From: DAISVY01 sp036826635
GTDB taxonomy: Bacteria > Zixibacteria > MSB-5A5 > GN15 > FEB-12
NCBI GenBank assembly: GCA_036826635.1
Contig: DAISVY010000003.1
Location: 1 to 64,000 of the forward strand
Direction of reading: 5' to 3'
DNA: 64,000 nucleotides
A program made the translations under genes and the position numbers. The notes below the pieces were generated by a model. It made no database searches and had not been told where the DNA came from. It saw only the letters and a list, made by a program, of their open reading frames with translations. Positions 53,114 to 61,061 of the stretch are shown piece after piece (the stretch's first letter is position 1; each line of letters opens with the position of its first letter).

Positions 53114-53148
53114 AAAACCCGGCGAGAGTCCATCGCCGGGTTTTCGTA
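53114..53148. terminator. Terminator, shared motif with 51988
   Basis: AAAACCCGGCGA and TCGCCGGGTTTT form a perfect 12-bp stem with a 7-nt loop, with TTTTCGTAT after it. It can serve both the dockerin gene and the convergent minus-strand gene. Confidence 0.9.
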
Positions 53149-53192
53149 TATCTGAGAGCGAAAGCCGCTTTTGCGGCGGCAGGTTGATCCGA

Positions 53193-53771
53193 TTATGGGC
53201 CGAAGTCGGCCAGAGGGCCGTTGACTCGGCGTGAGGTTCGCTTCGGGGTCGTTATTTTGTCGACAAACGTTGAGACCGCCGGTTTGATCAGTTCGGCCAA
53301 TACGTAAGCCGCGGCCCGCAACCACCACTGGCGACTGAACACCTGAATAATTACGGCCATTATTTCCGGCGTGTTCCGGGCCAGGGTCCGTCCCACCACC
53401 TGCCAGACTGTCAACTCGTCAGGGTCGGATATCGACGGGTGGTATGGTCGATCTGTTTCCGGTAGCTGCGATGGTTTTTCCGAAGAAAACTGTCCCGGTG
53501 AGTTGTCAATGCGGTATTCCTCGGTTTGGGTTCCCCGGGTAACGTCGCTGTTCATTTTCTTGAGATAATCGCTGGAATAACAACGCGGACCGCCATAGAC
53601 AGAAACGCCCCCGGTCAGCAACATAAGCGTCAGGGCAAGCAGCAGAAGGCGACCGAGTCCGCCGCAGGGCAGGTAAACCCCGGACGTGCCGTGTCGTGAA
53701 CCTTCGTCTGTCGGACGGTGCGGATACATCATACCGTATAGCTCTGCAAAAACAGTGCCGCGACGCTCCAT
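53193..53771 (-). CDS. Small secreted/membrane protein of unknown function
   Basis: The 192-residue protein (ATG at 53771, GGGTGAG upstream) has a hydrophobic segment LGRLLLLALTLMLLTGGVSVYGG near residues 40-62, then a polar stretch and a second moderately hydrophobic region (EIMAVIIQVFSRQWWLRAAAYVLAELI) near 145-170. The tail is basic. I recognise no family. A proper ribosome site, a convergent terminator and coding-like composition make it a real gene candidate, but it may be lineage-specific. Confidence 0.55.
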   Translation of the reverse strand: MERRGTVFAELYGMMYPHRPTDEGSRHGTSGVYLPCGGLGRLLLLALTLMLLTGGVSVYGGPRCYSSDYLKKMNSDVTRGTQTEEYRIDNSPGQFSSEKPSQLPETDRPYHPSISDPDELTVWQVVGRTLARNTPEIMAVIIQVFSRQWWLRAAAYVLAELIKPAVSTFVDKITTPKRTSRRVNGPLADFGP

Positions 53772-54571
53772 GTTACTCACCCGATCAGATGCGGAGCTTT
53801 GGAAACTGTTTCATATTGCATCAACAGGTATTCTCAGAGGATACCTGACGAGTACATCCCCTTGGATTCCGGGTACAAACGAGTCGTGGCGCGGTGTCAC
53901 CCCTTATATGACAAATTACGCCGGTCGGCGAAGTTTGCAAGCACATTTTGTCTCTCTTATTCGTCTCTATGGTGAGAGCCGTGCAACCGGGTGCAGATTA
54001 AGGGAAGAGGCGACACCGAAGGGCCATCGCCCGGCAGCACCATTGTCGTCTGGCGTCTGCGGAGTAACGGTGCCAATGGACAGAACAAGGTTATCAATCT
54101 TGATACCGCGTTATTGAATCAGGCTCAGTGCTCGGATGGCGTGTGCAGCATTGAGTGGATACCTGAATACCAACCGTCGTTTCCAAAGCAGGAGAGAGGT
54201 TATATAATCTCCGCTGTTTTTGCCGATTCGGTTGTCTATACATCAGCTTTAAGATTCTCCTCGTTTGACCTCGAGTGACCCGTCGCCTACGCGCACAAGT
54301 AAGTCGCTGTCCGTCAATGTCTTAACCTGAGGTCGGAATGGTCCGGTCCATAAGCTCTTGACAGATAATTAAACCGGGCTATATTTTTAATGGAAGAACA
54401 CACTAGGGATTGCTAAGACTTAATGCCCCCTTTACCGCCGTTTTTGTGTATCCCTTGTTAGAGTCAAGCTGCCGGAGATCAGTGTCTCCAGGAGAAAATT
54501 GCCGATAGTTAATATGCAGGGGCATATTGCCACCGGTAGAAACAGCTACGAATGGGTATTGAGGTTAGTTG
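53772..54571. other. Sparse 800-bp region
   Basis: Apart from the possible gene fragment at 53991-54278 I see no gene. The stretch before it may be decayed coding sequence. The part from 54279 to 54571 is A/T-richer and shows only a GAGG ribosome site before the next gene. Confidence 0.4.
53991..54278 (+). CDS. Possible fragment of a secreted β-domain protein
   Basis: This 95-codon frame starts at a GTG without signal peptide and reads STIVVWRLRSNGANGQNK, AQCSDGVCSIEWIPEYQP and GYIISAVFADSVVYTSALRF, which look like strands of an extracellular β-sandwich. No family is recognised. The absence of a signal peptide or ribosome site suggests the 3' end of a decayed gene, although a short intact gene is possible. 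Confidence 0.3.
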   Translation: MQIKGRGDTEGPSPGSTIVVWRLRSNGANGQNKVINLDTALLNQAQCSDGVCSIEWIPEYQPSFPKQERGYIISAVFADSVVYTSALRFSSFDLE

Positions 54572-57500
54572 ATGAGCATCAAACAACACCAATCGAAAAG
54601 TTATGGGATGACAACCTGTCATGGCATGACCACCCGTCATGGCATGACCGCCTTGACCACGGCTATTGCCACGTTTCTTATACTGGCCCTCGGTTTTGCC
54701 GTATCTTCGGCCGAGGAAATAACCGCCGAATATACTTTTGAGCGGCCCAGTATCCGACCGGTGACTATGGGAACCGAGTCCTATGACCACGTAACTATCG
54801 AAGGTCTGTCCAACTCGGGCGAAGTGGGCGAGCCGTACCTTCCGGCCTCGGGGGCGAGAATTCTTCTGCCTCCCGGAGCGGACGTTGAGAGTGTTGAAAT
54901 AATCCCCGATGAGCCCGTGGTGGTAGCCAGCGGTATCAAAGTTGAACCGGCCGAACGCCCGGTGCCGCTGTCTTCGATGCCGACCGGTGCCGCCCCGCCG
55001 GTGCCCAAAGCTTCGATTTACGAATCCAACGATCCTTTTCCGGCCGTTACTCATGAAACTATCGGGACGCATACTTTCCGGGGCTACCGTATTCTGGTCC
55101 TCAAGCTGTACCCGGTTCAGTATTACCCGGTTTCCGGGGAGCTAAGCTATTTTCCTCGCCTGACGGTCAAAGTCACGACCCGCAACGCCACGGCTCAGGT
55201 GCCTTCGTTCCGCGGGCTTGTCCGTGATCAGGAAGCTGTTGAACGCCAGGTTGACAATCCTGAGATCGTTTCGCGGTACCCGTCGTATCCGATGGCCACC
55301 GGCCGCGGGTATGACATGCTGATTCTTACGACCAGTTCGCTGGCTTCCGCTTTCGAACCCCTGAGGACGTATCACAACAATACCGGGCTGCTTACCGAGA
55401 TTCGTACGACTTCCGACGTCGGCAGCAACGATCCCGACGATGTCCGTGATTACATCAGGGACCGGTACAACAATGACGGTATCCAGTTTGTGCTGATCGG
55501 TGGCGACGATGACATTATTCCGGCCAAGGACCTTTACGTTATATCGTGGGAAGGAGACGGTTCCAGTACCGAGTACAATATGCCCGGTGATATATATTTC
55601 GCCTGTCTCGACGGTACCTGGAACTACGACGGTGACTCCTATGTCGGTGAACCCGGCGACGGTGAGAGCGGTACGGATGTCGATCTGATTGCTGAGGTGT
55701 ATGTCGGTCGCGCTTCGGTCAGTTCTTCTTCCGAGGCCAGTCGTTTTGTCGAAAAAACGCTCGAATATCTCTCCACCCAAAGCAGCTATCTGGAACGGGT
55801 TCTTTTGTGCGGTGAGTATCTCGGATTCGGCGGTGTTTCCGATTATGCCGGGAACATGATGGATGAGATGGTCGACAGCTCGTACGCCGGCGGTAGTCTT
55901 ACGGTATGTATTCCCTCGGATAAATTTACCATCGATGAACTGTATGATCGCGACTGGTCCGGTAATGACTGGCCGACTTCGGAAATAATCAGTCGTATCA
56001 ACAGCGGCCGGCACATTATCAACCATCTTGGTCACGGTTACAATAATCAGGCCATGAAGATGTACAACAGCACCGTGGCCAATAACCTGACCAATAACGA
56101 TCTGGCGTTCGTATATACCCAGGCCTGCCTTTGTGGTCACTTCGACAACACCGACTGCTGGGCCGAGTATATGTCTATCAAGACGAACCATGCCGCCTTT
56201 GCCCTGGTGGCGAACTCGCGCTATGGCTGGGGGGCCGAATATAGTACCGACGGACCTTCCCAGCGTTACAACCGCCAGTTCTGGGATGCCGTGTTCAACC
56301 CGAACGAGAACAAACCGCAGCTCGGTCCGGCCAATCATGATTCCAAGGAAGATAATCTTTACCGGATCAACGAGAGTTGTATGCGTTGGTGTTACTACGA
56401 AACCAACCTCTTCGGCGACCCGGCCGTGCATTTCAGGGGGCTCGGCGGACTGGTATTTGATTACCCGGACGGAACTCCCTCGACCGTAACCCCGGGTGAG
56501 ACCACCGATTTCCAGGTTAATGTCAGTGGTGTCAACGGGGGCGATCCGGTTGCCGGCAGCGGACAGTTGCACTACCGCATAAACGGTGGTTCGTATTTGT
56601 TTGTCTCGATGTCGCAGACGACGGCCAATCACTATACGGCTACTATTCCGGCCCTAAGTTGTGACGAGACGATAGAATTTTATGTGAGTGCCGAGGAAAC
56701 TGTCACCGGCCGCGTGTATGACCCCCTGCCCAGTTCACCGAACAGGGCTGTTCCGGTAAATGACTCTCTGGTCGTATTCTCGGACAATTTCGAGACCGAT
56801 CAGGGATGGAGTGTTTCCGGTGATGCCGCCGACGGTCAATGGGAGCGCGGTGTTCCGGCCAACGGCAACCGGGGCGACCCACCGACCGACTACGACGGTT
56901 CGGGTCAGTGTTATTTGACCGGCAATGTCGCCGGTACCGACATCGACGACGGGACAACTTATCTCGATTCACCGGTGTTCGATCTTTCCGACCGTGTCGG
57001 CGTGGTGCATTATGCCCGCTGGTACTGTAACGACTACGGTGCGAACCCCAACGAGGATGTCTTCGTCGTATACGTATCGAACGATGCCGGAACCAACTGG
57101 GAGGTCGTCGATACTATCGGTCCTGCCGAGATGGCTTCCGGCGGATGGTATGAAGATTCTTTCCGACCGGGCGATTATGTTTCTCTTACCGACCAGATGA
57201 AAGTTCGGTTTGAGGCCTCGGATTTGGGTGATGGTTCGGTAGTGGAGGCGGCTATCGACGACTTTCGGGTTTACGAATACCTTTGCGGTACGATGGCCGA
57301 CAGTGATGAAGACGGTGTGGCCAATTCTCTCGACAACTGTCCCTTTACGTATAATCCGTACCAGGAAGATGGCGACGAGGACGGTTACGGCGACGTTTGC
57401 GACAACTGCGAGACGGTCTACAATCCCGATCAGGCGGACAGCGATGGGGATGAGTACGGTAATCTCTGCGACAACTGCCCCGATGTGGCCAACCCCGATC

Positions 57501-58003
57501 AGATCGATGCCGATGACGACGGCTATGGAGCCGCTTGTGACTGCGATGATAGTAATGAAGATATCAATCCCGAAACTGTCTGGTATGCCGATGGTGACAG
57601 CGATGGTTTCGGTGCGCCGGGTACGGGTATTACGCAATGCGAGCAGCCGAGCGGTTATGTTCTGAACAATACCGACAATTGCCCTTCCGTTTCCAATCCG
57701 GGTCAGACCGATACGGATCAGGATGGTTTTGGCGACGCCTGTGATGCCGTCTGCTGTATGGGTGAGCGTACCGGCAATATAGACTGCGACGGGGAAGATT
57801 TGGTCGATATGGGCGATCTGACCGTATTGATCGATCACTTGTTCATCAGCCTGGCCCCTCTGTCTTGTGTCGGGGAGGCGGATGTTGACCTGTCCGGTCA
57901 GCCGAATCCTGTGCCGACCGATGTCGACATGGGGGATTTGACGGTGATTATTGATCATTTGTTTATCAGTCTTGATCCGCTGCCGCTTTGTCCGGCAAAG
58001 TGA
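54572..58003 (+). CDS. Gingipain-like (C25) protease with jelly-roll, TSP3 repeats and dockerin-like module
   Basis: From the ATG at 54572 (GAGG upstream) the protein has 1143 residues; ATGs at 54608, 54626 and 54644 are other possible starts before the signal peptide. A C25 propeptide-like region (residues 50-240) leads to the catalytic domain, with YDMLILTTSSLASAFEPLRTY, VLIGGDDDIIP, the probable His in INHLGHGYN (488) and the probable Cys in YTQACLCGHF (519). A jelly-roll/MAM-like domain covers about 730-910 (DNFETDQGWS...AAIDDFRVY). TSP3-type calcium repeats follow (DSDEDG, DNCPFTYNP). The dockerin-like pair VDMGDLTVLIDHLFISL/VDMGDLTVIIDHLFISL ends it. It is secreted. Confidence 0.9.
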   Translation: MSIKQHQSKSYGMTTCHGMTTRHGMTALTTAIATFLILALGFAVSSAEEITAEYTFERPSIRPVTMGTESYDHVTIEGLSNSGEVGEPYLPASGARILLPPGADVESVEIIPDEPVVVASGIKVEPAERPVPLSSMPTGAAPPVPKASIYESNDPFPAVTHETIGTHTFRGYRILVLKLYPVQYYPVSGELSYFPRLTVKVTTRNATAQVPSFRGLVRDQEAVERQVDNPEIVSRYPSYPMATGRGYDMLILTTSSLASAFEPLRTYHNNTGLLTEIRTTSDVGSNDPDDVRDYIRDRYNNDGIQFVLIGGDDDIIPAKDLYVISWEGDGSSTEYNMPGDIYFACLDGTWNYDGDSYVGEPGDGESGTDVDLIAEVYVGRASVSSSSEASRFVEKTLEYLSTQSSYLERVLLCGEYLGFGGVSDYAGNMMDEMVDSSYAGGSLTVCIPSDKFTIDELYDRDWSGNDWPTSEIISRINSGRHIINHLGHGYNNQAMKMYNSTVANNLTNNDLAFVYTQACLCGHFDNTDCWAEYMSIKTNHAAFALVANSRYGWGAEYSTDGPSQRYNRQFWDAVFNPNENKPQLGPANHDSKEDNLYRINESCMRWCYYETNLFGDPAVHFRGLGGLVFDYPDGTPSTVTPGETTDFQVNVSGVNGGDPVAGSGQLHYRINGGSYLFVSMSQTTANHYTATIPALSCDETIEFYVSAEETVTGRVYDPLPSSPNRAVPVNDSLVVFSDNFETDQGWSVSGDAADGQWERGVPANGNRGDPPTDYDGSGQCYLTGNVAGTDIDDGTTYLDSPVFDLSDRVGVVHYARWYCNDYGANPNEDVFVVYVSNDAGTNWEVVDTIGPAEMASGGWYEDSFRPGDYVSLTDQMKVRFEASDLGDGSVVEAAIDDFRVYEYLCGTMADSDEDGVANSLDNCPFTYNPYQEDGDEDGYGDVCDNCETVYNPDQADSDGDEYGNLCDNCPDVANPDQIDADDDGYGAACDCDDSNEDINPETVWYADGDSDGFGAPGTGITQCEQPSGYVLNNTDNCPSVSNPGQTDTDQDGFGDACDAVCCMGERTGNIDCDGEDLVDMGDLTVLIDHLFISLAPLSCVGEADVDLSGQPNPVPTDVDMGDLTVIIDHLFISLDPLPLCPAK
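54608..54649 (+). repeat. 18-bp tandem repeat with palindromes near the protease start
   Basis: ATGACAACCTGTCATGGC, ATGACCACCCGTCATGGC and the start of a third copy follow each other in frame. Each junction creates the palindrome GTCATGGCATGAC, and each copy begins with an ATG in the reading frame of the protease. Confidence 0.8.
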
Positions 58004-58023
58004 GCGTTTCGAGTAAAACCCGG

Positions 58024-58056
58024 GGCCATTCGCTGATTGGGCGGATGGCCTTTTTT
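58024..58056 (+). terminator. Rho-independent terminator
   Basis: GGCCATTCGC and GCGGATGGCC form a 10-bp stem (one G-T pair) followed by TTTTTT. It ends the C25 protease gene. Confidence 0.92.
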
Positions 58057-58072
58057 ATTAGAGAGAGTCTGT

Positions 58073-58100
58073 TTGACGAATGGATATATTTTTATATATT
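58073..58100 (+). promoter_or_regulatory. Candidate sigma-70 promoter of the papain-like protease
   Basis: TTGACG, a 16-bp spacer and TATATT are seen. The start would be near 58107, about 98 nt before the ATG. Confidence 0.6.
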
Positions 58101-58204
58101 TATGATGAGGACGGTGGTCGAGTCGGATTCGGCTGCTGTGTCGTCTGTTTCTTATTCGCTGGCTTTCAGAACATAAGTTGAAAACTGACCATATCGGAGG
58201 CAAT

Positions 58205-60628
58205 ATGAAACCGGCAGTTCTGTTCACGCTCGTTGTTTCACTGACATTGGCCTGTTTTGTCTTTATCGGCTCATCCCTGGCAGATCCGCCCGGCAGCTTC
58301 GATCTTCGTGATTACAACGGAGAGAATTACGTTACGTCAATCAAAGACCAAAGCGGTGGCACCTGCTGGACTCACGGGGCCATGGCCGCTATTGAGGGCA
58401 ACCTTCTCATGACCGGGGCCTGGGCGGCCGCCGGCGAGGAAGGTGAACCGAACCTGGCCGAGTATCATCTGGACTGGTGGAACGGTTTCAACGAACATAA
58501 TAACGACGATATCGATCCTCCCTCCGGGGCCGGGCTGGAGGTCCACCAGGGCGGCGACTACCTGGTCACGTCGGCCTATCTCTCCCGCGGCGAGGGAGCG
58601 GTTCGTGACATTGACGGCCAGTCATACGGGAGCCCACCGCTTCGTGATGACCCGAGTTTTCATCATTACTACGTGCGCGATATGGAGTGGCTGACGGCGG
58701 GTTCTGATCTCAGTAACATAAACGCCATCAAAGAGAGAATCATGACCGAGGGTGTCATGGGTACCTGTATGTATTACGACGGTACTTTCATGCAGAACTA
58801 CATCCATTACCAGCCCCCCAGTGATCTTAACGATCCCAATCACGCCGTTGCTATTATTGGTTGGGATGATGACCTGGAAACCCAGGCGCCTTTGCCGGGA
58901 GCCTGGTTGTGCAAGAACAGTTGGGGGGCCAGTTGGGGCCTTGACGGCTGTTTCTGGATTTCCTATTACGACAAGCACTGCTGTCAAAATCCGGAGATGG
59001 GGGCAATTTCCTTCCGGAACGTAGAGCCGATGCCGTATGAGCATGTTTACTATCATGATTATCACGGTTGGCGGAACACTAAGACGGATTGCTTTAAGGC
59101 TTTCAACGCTTTCGAGTGTGCCCAGGATGAATTGCTTCTGGCCGTCAGTTTCTACACGGCCGTCGATTCGGTCGATTACACCGTACATGTCTACGACCGT
59201 TTTGAAGGCGGTGAATTGCTCGATGAATTGGCCGTTCAGACCGGGACGATTGACCTGAGAGGTTATCACACGGTAGATCTGGAGAATGCCGTGGGGTTAT
59301 CCGATGGTGACGATTTCTATGTTGTGCTGGAAGTTTCCGATGGCGGTATGGCGTACGACCAGACTTCCGACGTTCCTGTTCTTCTGGGTGCCAGTTATCG
59401 TACAATCGTCGAGTCGGACGCCAAGCCGGCCGAGAGCTACTACCTTGAAGGGGGGAGCACCTGGTTGGATTTGTATGATCTGGATTCCACGGCCAATTTC
59501 TGTATCAAAGCTCTTACCCTGGAGGCGGGCGGCATGCGGGTAACGCCTTCCGGGAATAGTAGTGCGGAAGGATCTCAGGGCGGTCCCTTCACACCTTCGG
59601 ACTGGATTTACGGAATCAACAGTCGGTGCGAGGTGACAATCGATTATGAAGTCACTGTTGATCCCACCGTGGATTGGCTGACCATAACCAGCGGGGCAAG
59701 CGGCTCTCTGGCTTTTCTGGATAGTGCCGAAGTAACCCTGGAGCTGAATGGCAATGCCACCGCTCTCGGTGAAGGCGTTCATTTCGCGCCTCTGGAGTTT
59801 ACCAATTTGACCAATCATGATGGTGACACCACGCGCCGGATCGTACTTGTTATCGGTAATAGCGAGACACAGTACGAATGGCTGCTCGATACCGATCCGG
59901 GGTGGACTACCGAAGGCGACTGGGAGTTCGGTCAACCGACCGGAGGTGGGTCGCACCTGGGTGATCCGGACTGTGGGTACACCGGAGACAATGTCTATGG
60001 TTATAATCTTGAGGGTGACTATACCAATGATCTTCCCGCAACGTTCCTTACGACTACCGCTATAGACTGTACCGATCTCTACGGTGTGCAACTGAGTTTC
60101 TATCGCTGGTTAGGGGTGGAGTCGGTAAATAGCTACGATGAGGCCTCGGTGCAGGTAAGCAGTGACGGTGTGGACTGGACCGTCATCTGGTCGGCCACGG
60201 CCACCGGTGGATATATCTCCGATTACGCATGGACTTTCCAGTCGTTCGATTTGCCCGGCAGCGTTGATAACCAGCCCAATGTATACATCCGCTGGGGCAT
60301 GGGCGCCACGGACCGCTCTCTGACCTACCCCGGCTGGAATATCGATGACATCCGTATTTCGGCCGTTTCGGCCGGTGCCAGTGGTTGTTGTGTGGGTGAG
60401 TCGGTCGGTAATATGGACGCTGTTCCCGGTGTCGTTGATATGGGCGATCTGACCGTGCTGATAGATCACCTGTTTATCAGTCTTGACCCGCTGCCTTGTA
60501 TTGAAGAGGGCGACGTGGATATGTCCGGCCAGCCGGATCCGATAGCTTCCGACGTCGACATGGGTGATCTGACGCTATTGATAGATCATTTGTTTATCAG
60601 TCTTAATCCGCTGCCGCCGTGTCCATAG
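58205..60628 (+). CDS. Papain-like (C1) protease with jelly-roll domain and dockerin-like module
   Basis: The ATG at 58205 follows GGAGG and gives 807 residues with a signal peptide (VLFTLVVSLTLACFVF). The C1 domain has C54 in DQSGGTCWTHGAMAAIEG, H213 in DPNHAVAIIGW and N238 in CKNSWGASWG. There is almost no propeptide between signal and enzyme. A lectin-like region (EHVYYHDYHGW to about residue 440) and a BACON/Ig-like domain follow, then a jelly-roll/MAM-like domain (WTTEGDWEFGQPTGGGSH...WNIDDIRIS). The dockerin-like pair VDMGDLTVLIDHLFISL/VDMGDLTLLIDHLFISL ends the chain. It is secreted. Confidence 0.9.
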   Translation: MKPAVLFTLVVSLTLACFVFIGSSLADPPGSFDLRDYNGENYVTSIKDQSGGTCWTHGAMAAIEGNLLMTGAWAAAGEEGEPNLAEYHLDWWNGFNEHNNDDIDPPSGAGLEVHQGGDYLVTSAYLSRGEGAVRDIDGQSYGSPPLRDDPSFHHYYVRDMEWLTAGSDLSNINAIKERIMTEGVMGTCMYYDGTFMQNYIHYQPPSDLNDPNHAVAIIGWDDDLETQAPLPGAWLCKNSWGASWGLDGCFWISYYDKHCCQNPEMGAISFRNVEPMPYEHVYYHDYHGWRNTKTDCFKAFNAFECAQDELLLAVSFYTAVDSVDYTVHVYDRFEGGELLDELAVQTGTIDLRGYHTVDLENAVGLSDGDDFYVVLEVSDGGMAYDQTSDVPVLLGASYRTIVESDAKPAESYYLEGGSTWLDLYDLDSTANFCIKALTLEAGGMRVTPSGNSSAEGSQGGPFTPSDWIYGINSRCEVTIDYEVTVDPTVDWLTITSGASGSLAFLDSAEVTLELNGNATALGEGVHFAPLEFTNLTNHDGDTTRRIVLVIGNSETQYEWLLDTDPGWTTEGDWEFGQPTGGGSHLGDPDCGYTGDNVYGYNLEGDYTNDLPATFLTTTAIDCTDLYGVQLSFYRWLGVESVNSYDEASVQVSSDGVDWTVIWSATATGGYISDYAWTFQSFDLPGSVDNQPNVYIRWGMGATDRSLTYPGWNIDDIRISAVSAGASGCCVGESVGNMDAVPGVVDMGDLTVLIDHLFISLDPLPCIEEGDVDMSGQPDPIASDVDMGDLTLLIDHLFISLNPLPPCP

Positions 60629-61061
60629 GACTCGGTTGGTAAGGCTGATATGCAATCTATAGTCGGGGCCGGTCCTTTTCGGGATCGGCCCTGTTACCTT
60701 CTGTAATTTCGAACCGGAACGCCTGCCGATTCCCTGGCATTGTTCCTAAGCCCTTTAGACCCAGAGAATTGAGTGCAACAGTCGGCCCTCTGTCGATGAC
60801 AGCCCAGGGATCGATTGTCCGATCCGGTGCGGTTCTCATTGCCCCGGCTTTGTCTCTTTGATTTGTTCCGCATCGTTAACGAATCATGTGTCGTCGGTGT
60901 ATTCATCGGTCCGAGGTCGGGTAAGTTGCCAAAAAAGCGCTTTGCGAATTCTGCGATCCATTGTATCCTTGGGCTTGATGTTTCGGCAGAATATGCCCGC
61001 CCGGCCTTTTTCCGGTGGTTGGCGGGTTGTGCCGTTTGGGCTGACACAAAGGAACTTGAGG
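60629..61061. other. Intergenic region before gatE
   Basis: A G/C hairpin (GGGCCGGTCC/GGATCGGCCC, 60666-60691) without a clear T run may end the papain-like gene. The remaining 370 bp show no gene with a start signal. Open frames run through it into gatE but do not resemble GatE. Confidence 0.4.

Noticed and set aside
55142..56632. Long open frame on the minus strand opposite the C25 protease (496 codons)
   Set aside because: Its composition (Ile/Val/His/Arg-rich) is typical of a mirror of Asp/Gly/Tyr-rich coding sequence, and the plus strand carries the protease domain.
60694..61047. Minus-strand frame before gatE
   Set aside because: No start signal or recognisable domain, and composition suggests a chance frame.
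60858..61061. N-terminal extension of GatE by 68 codons
   Set aside because: The extension does not resemble GatE, and the ATG at 61062 has a proper ribosome site.
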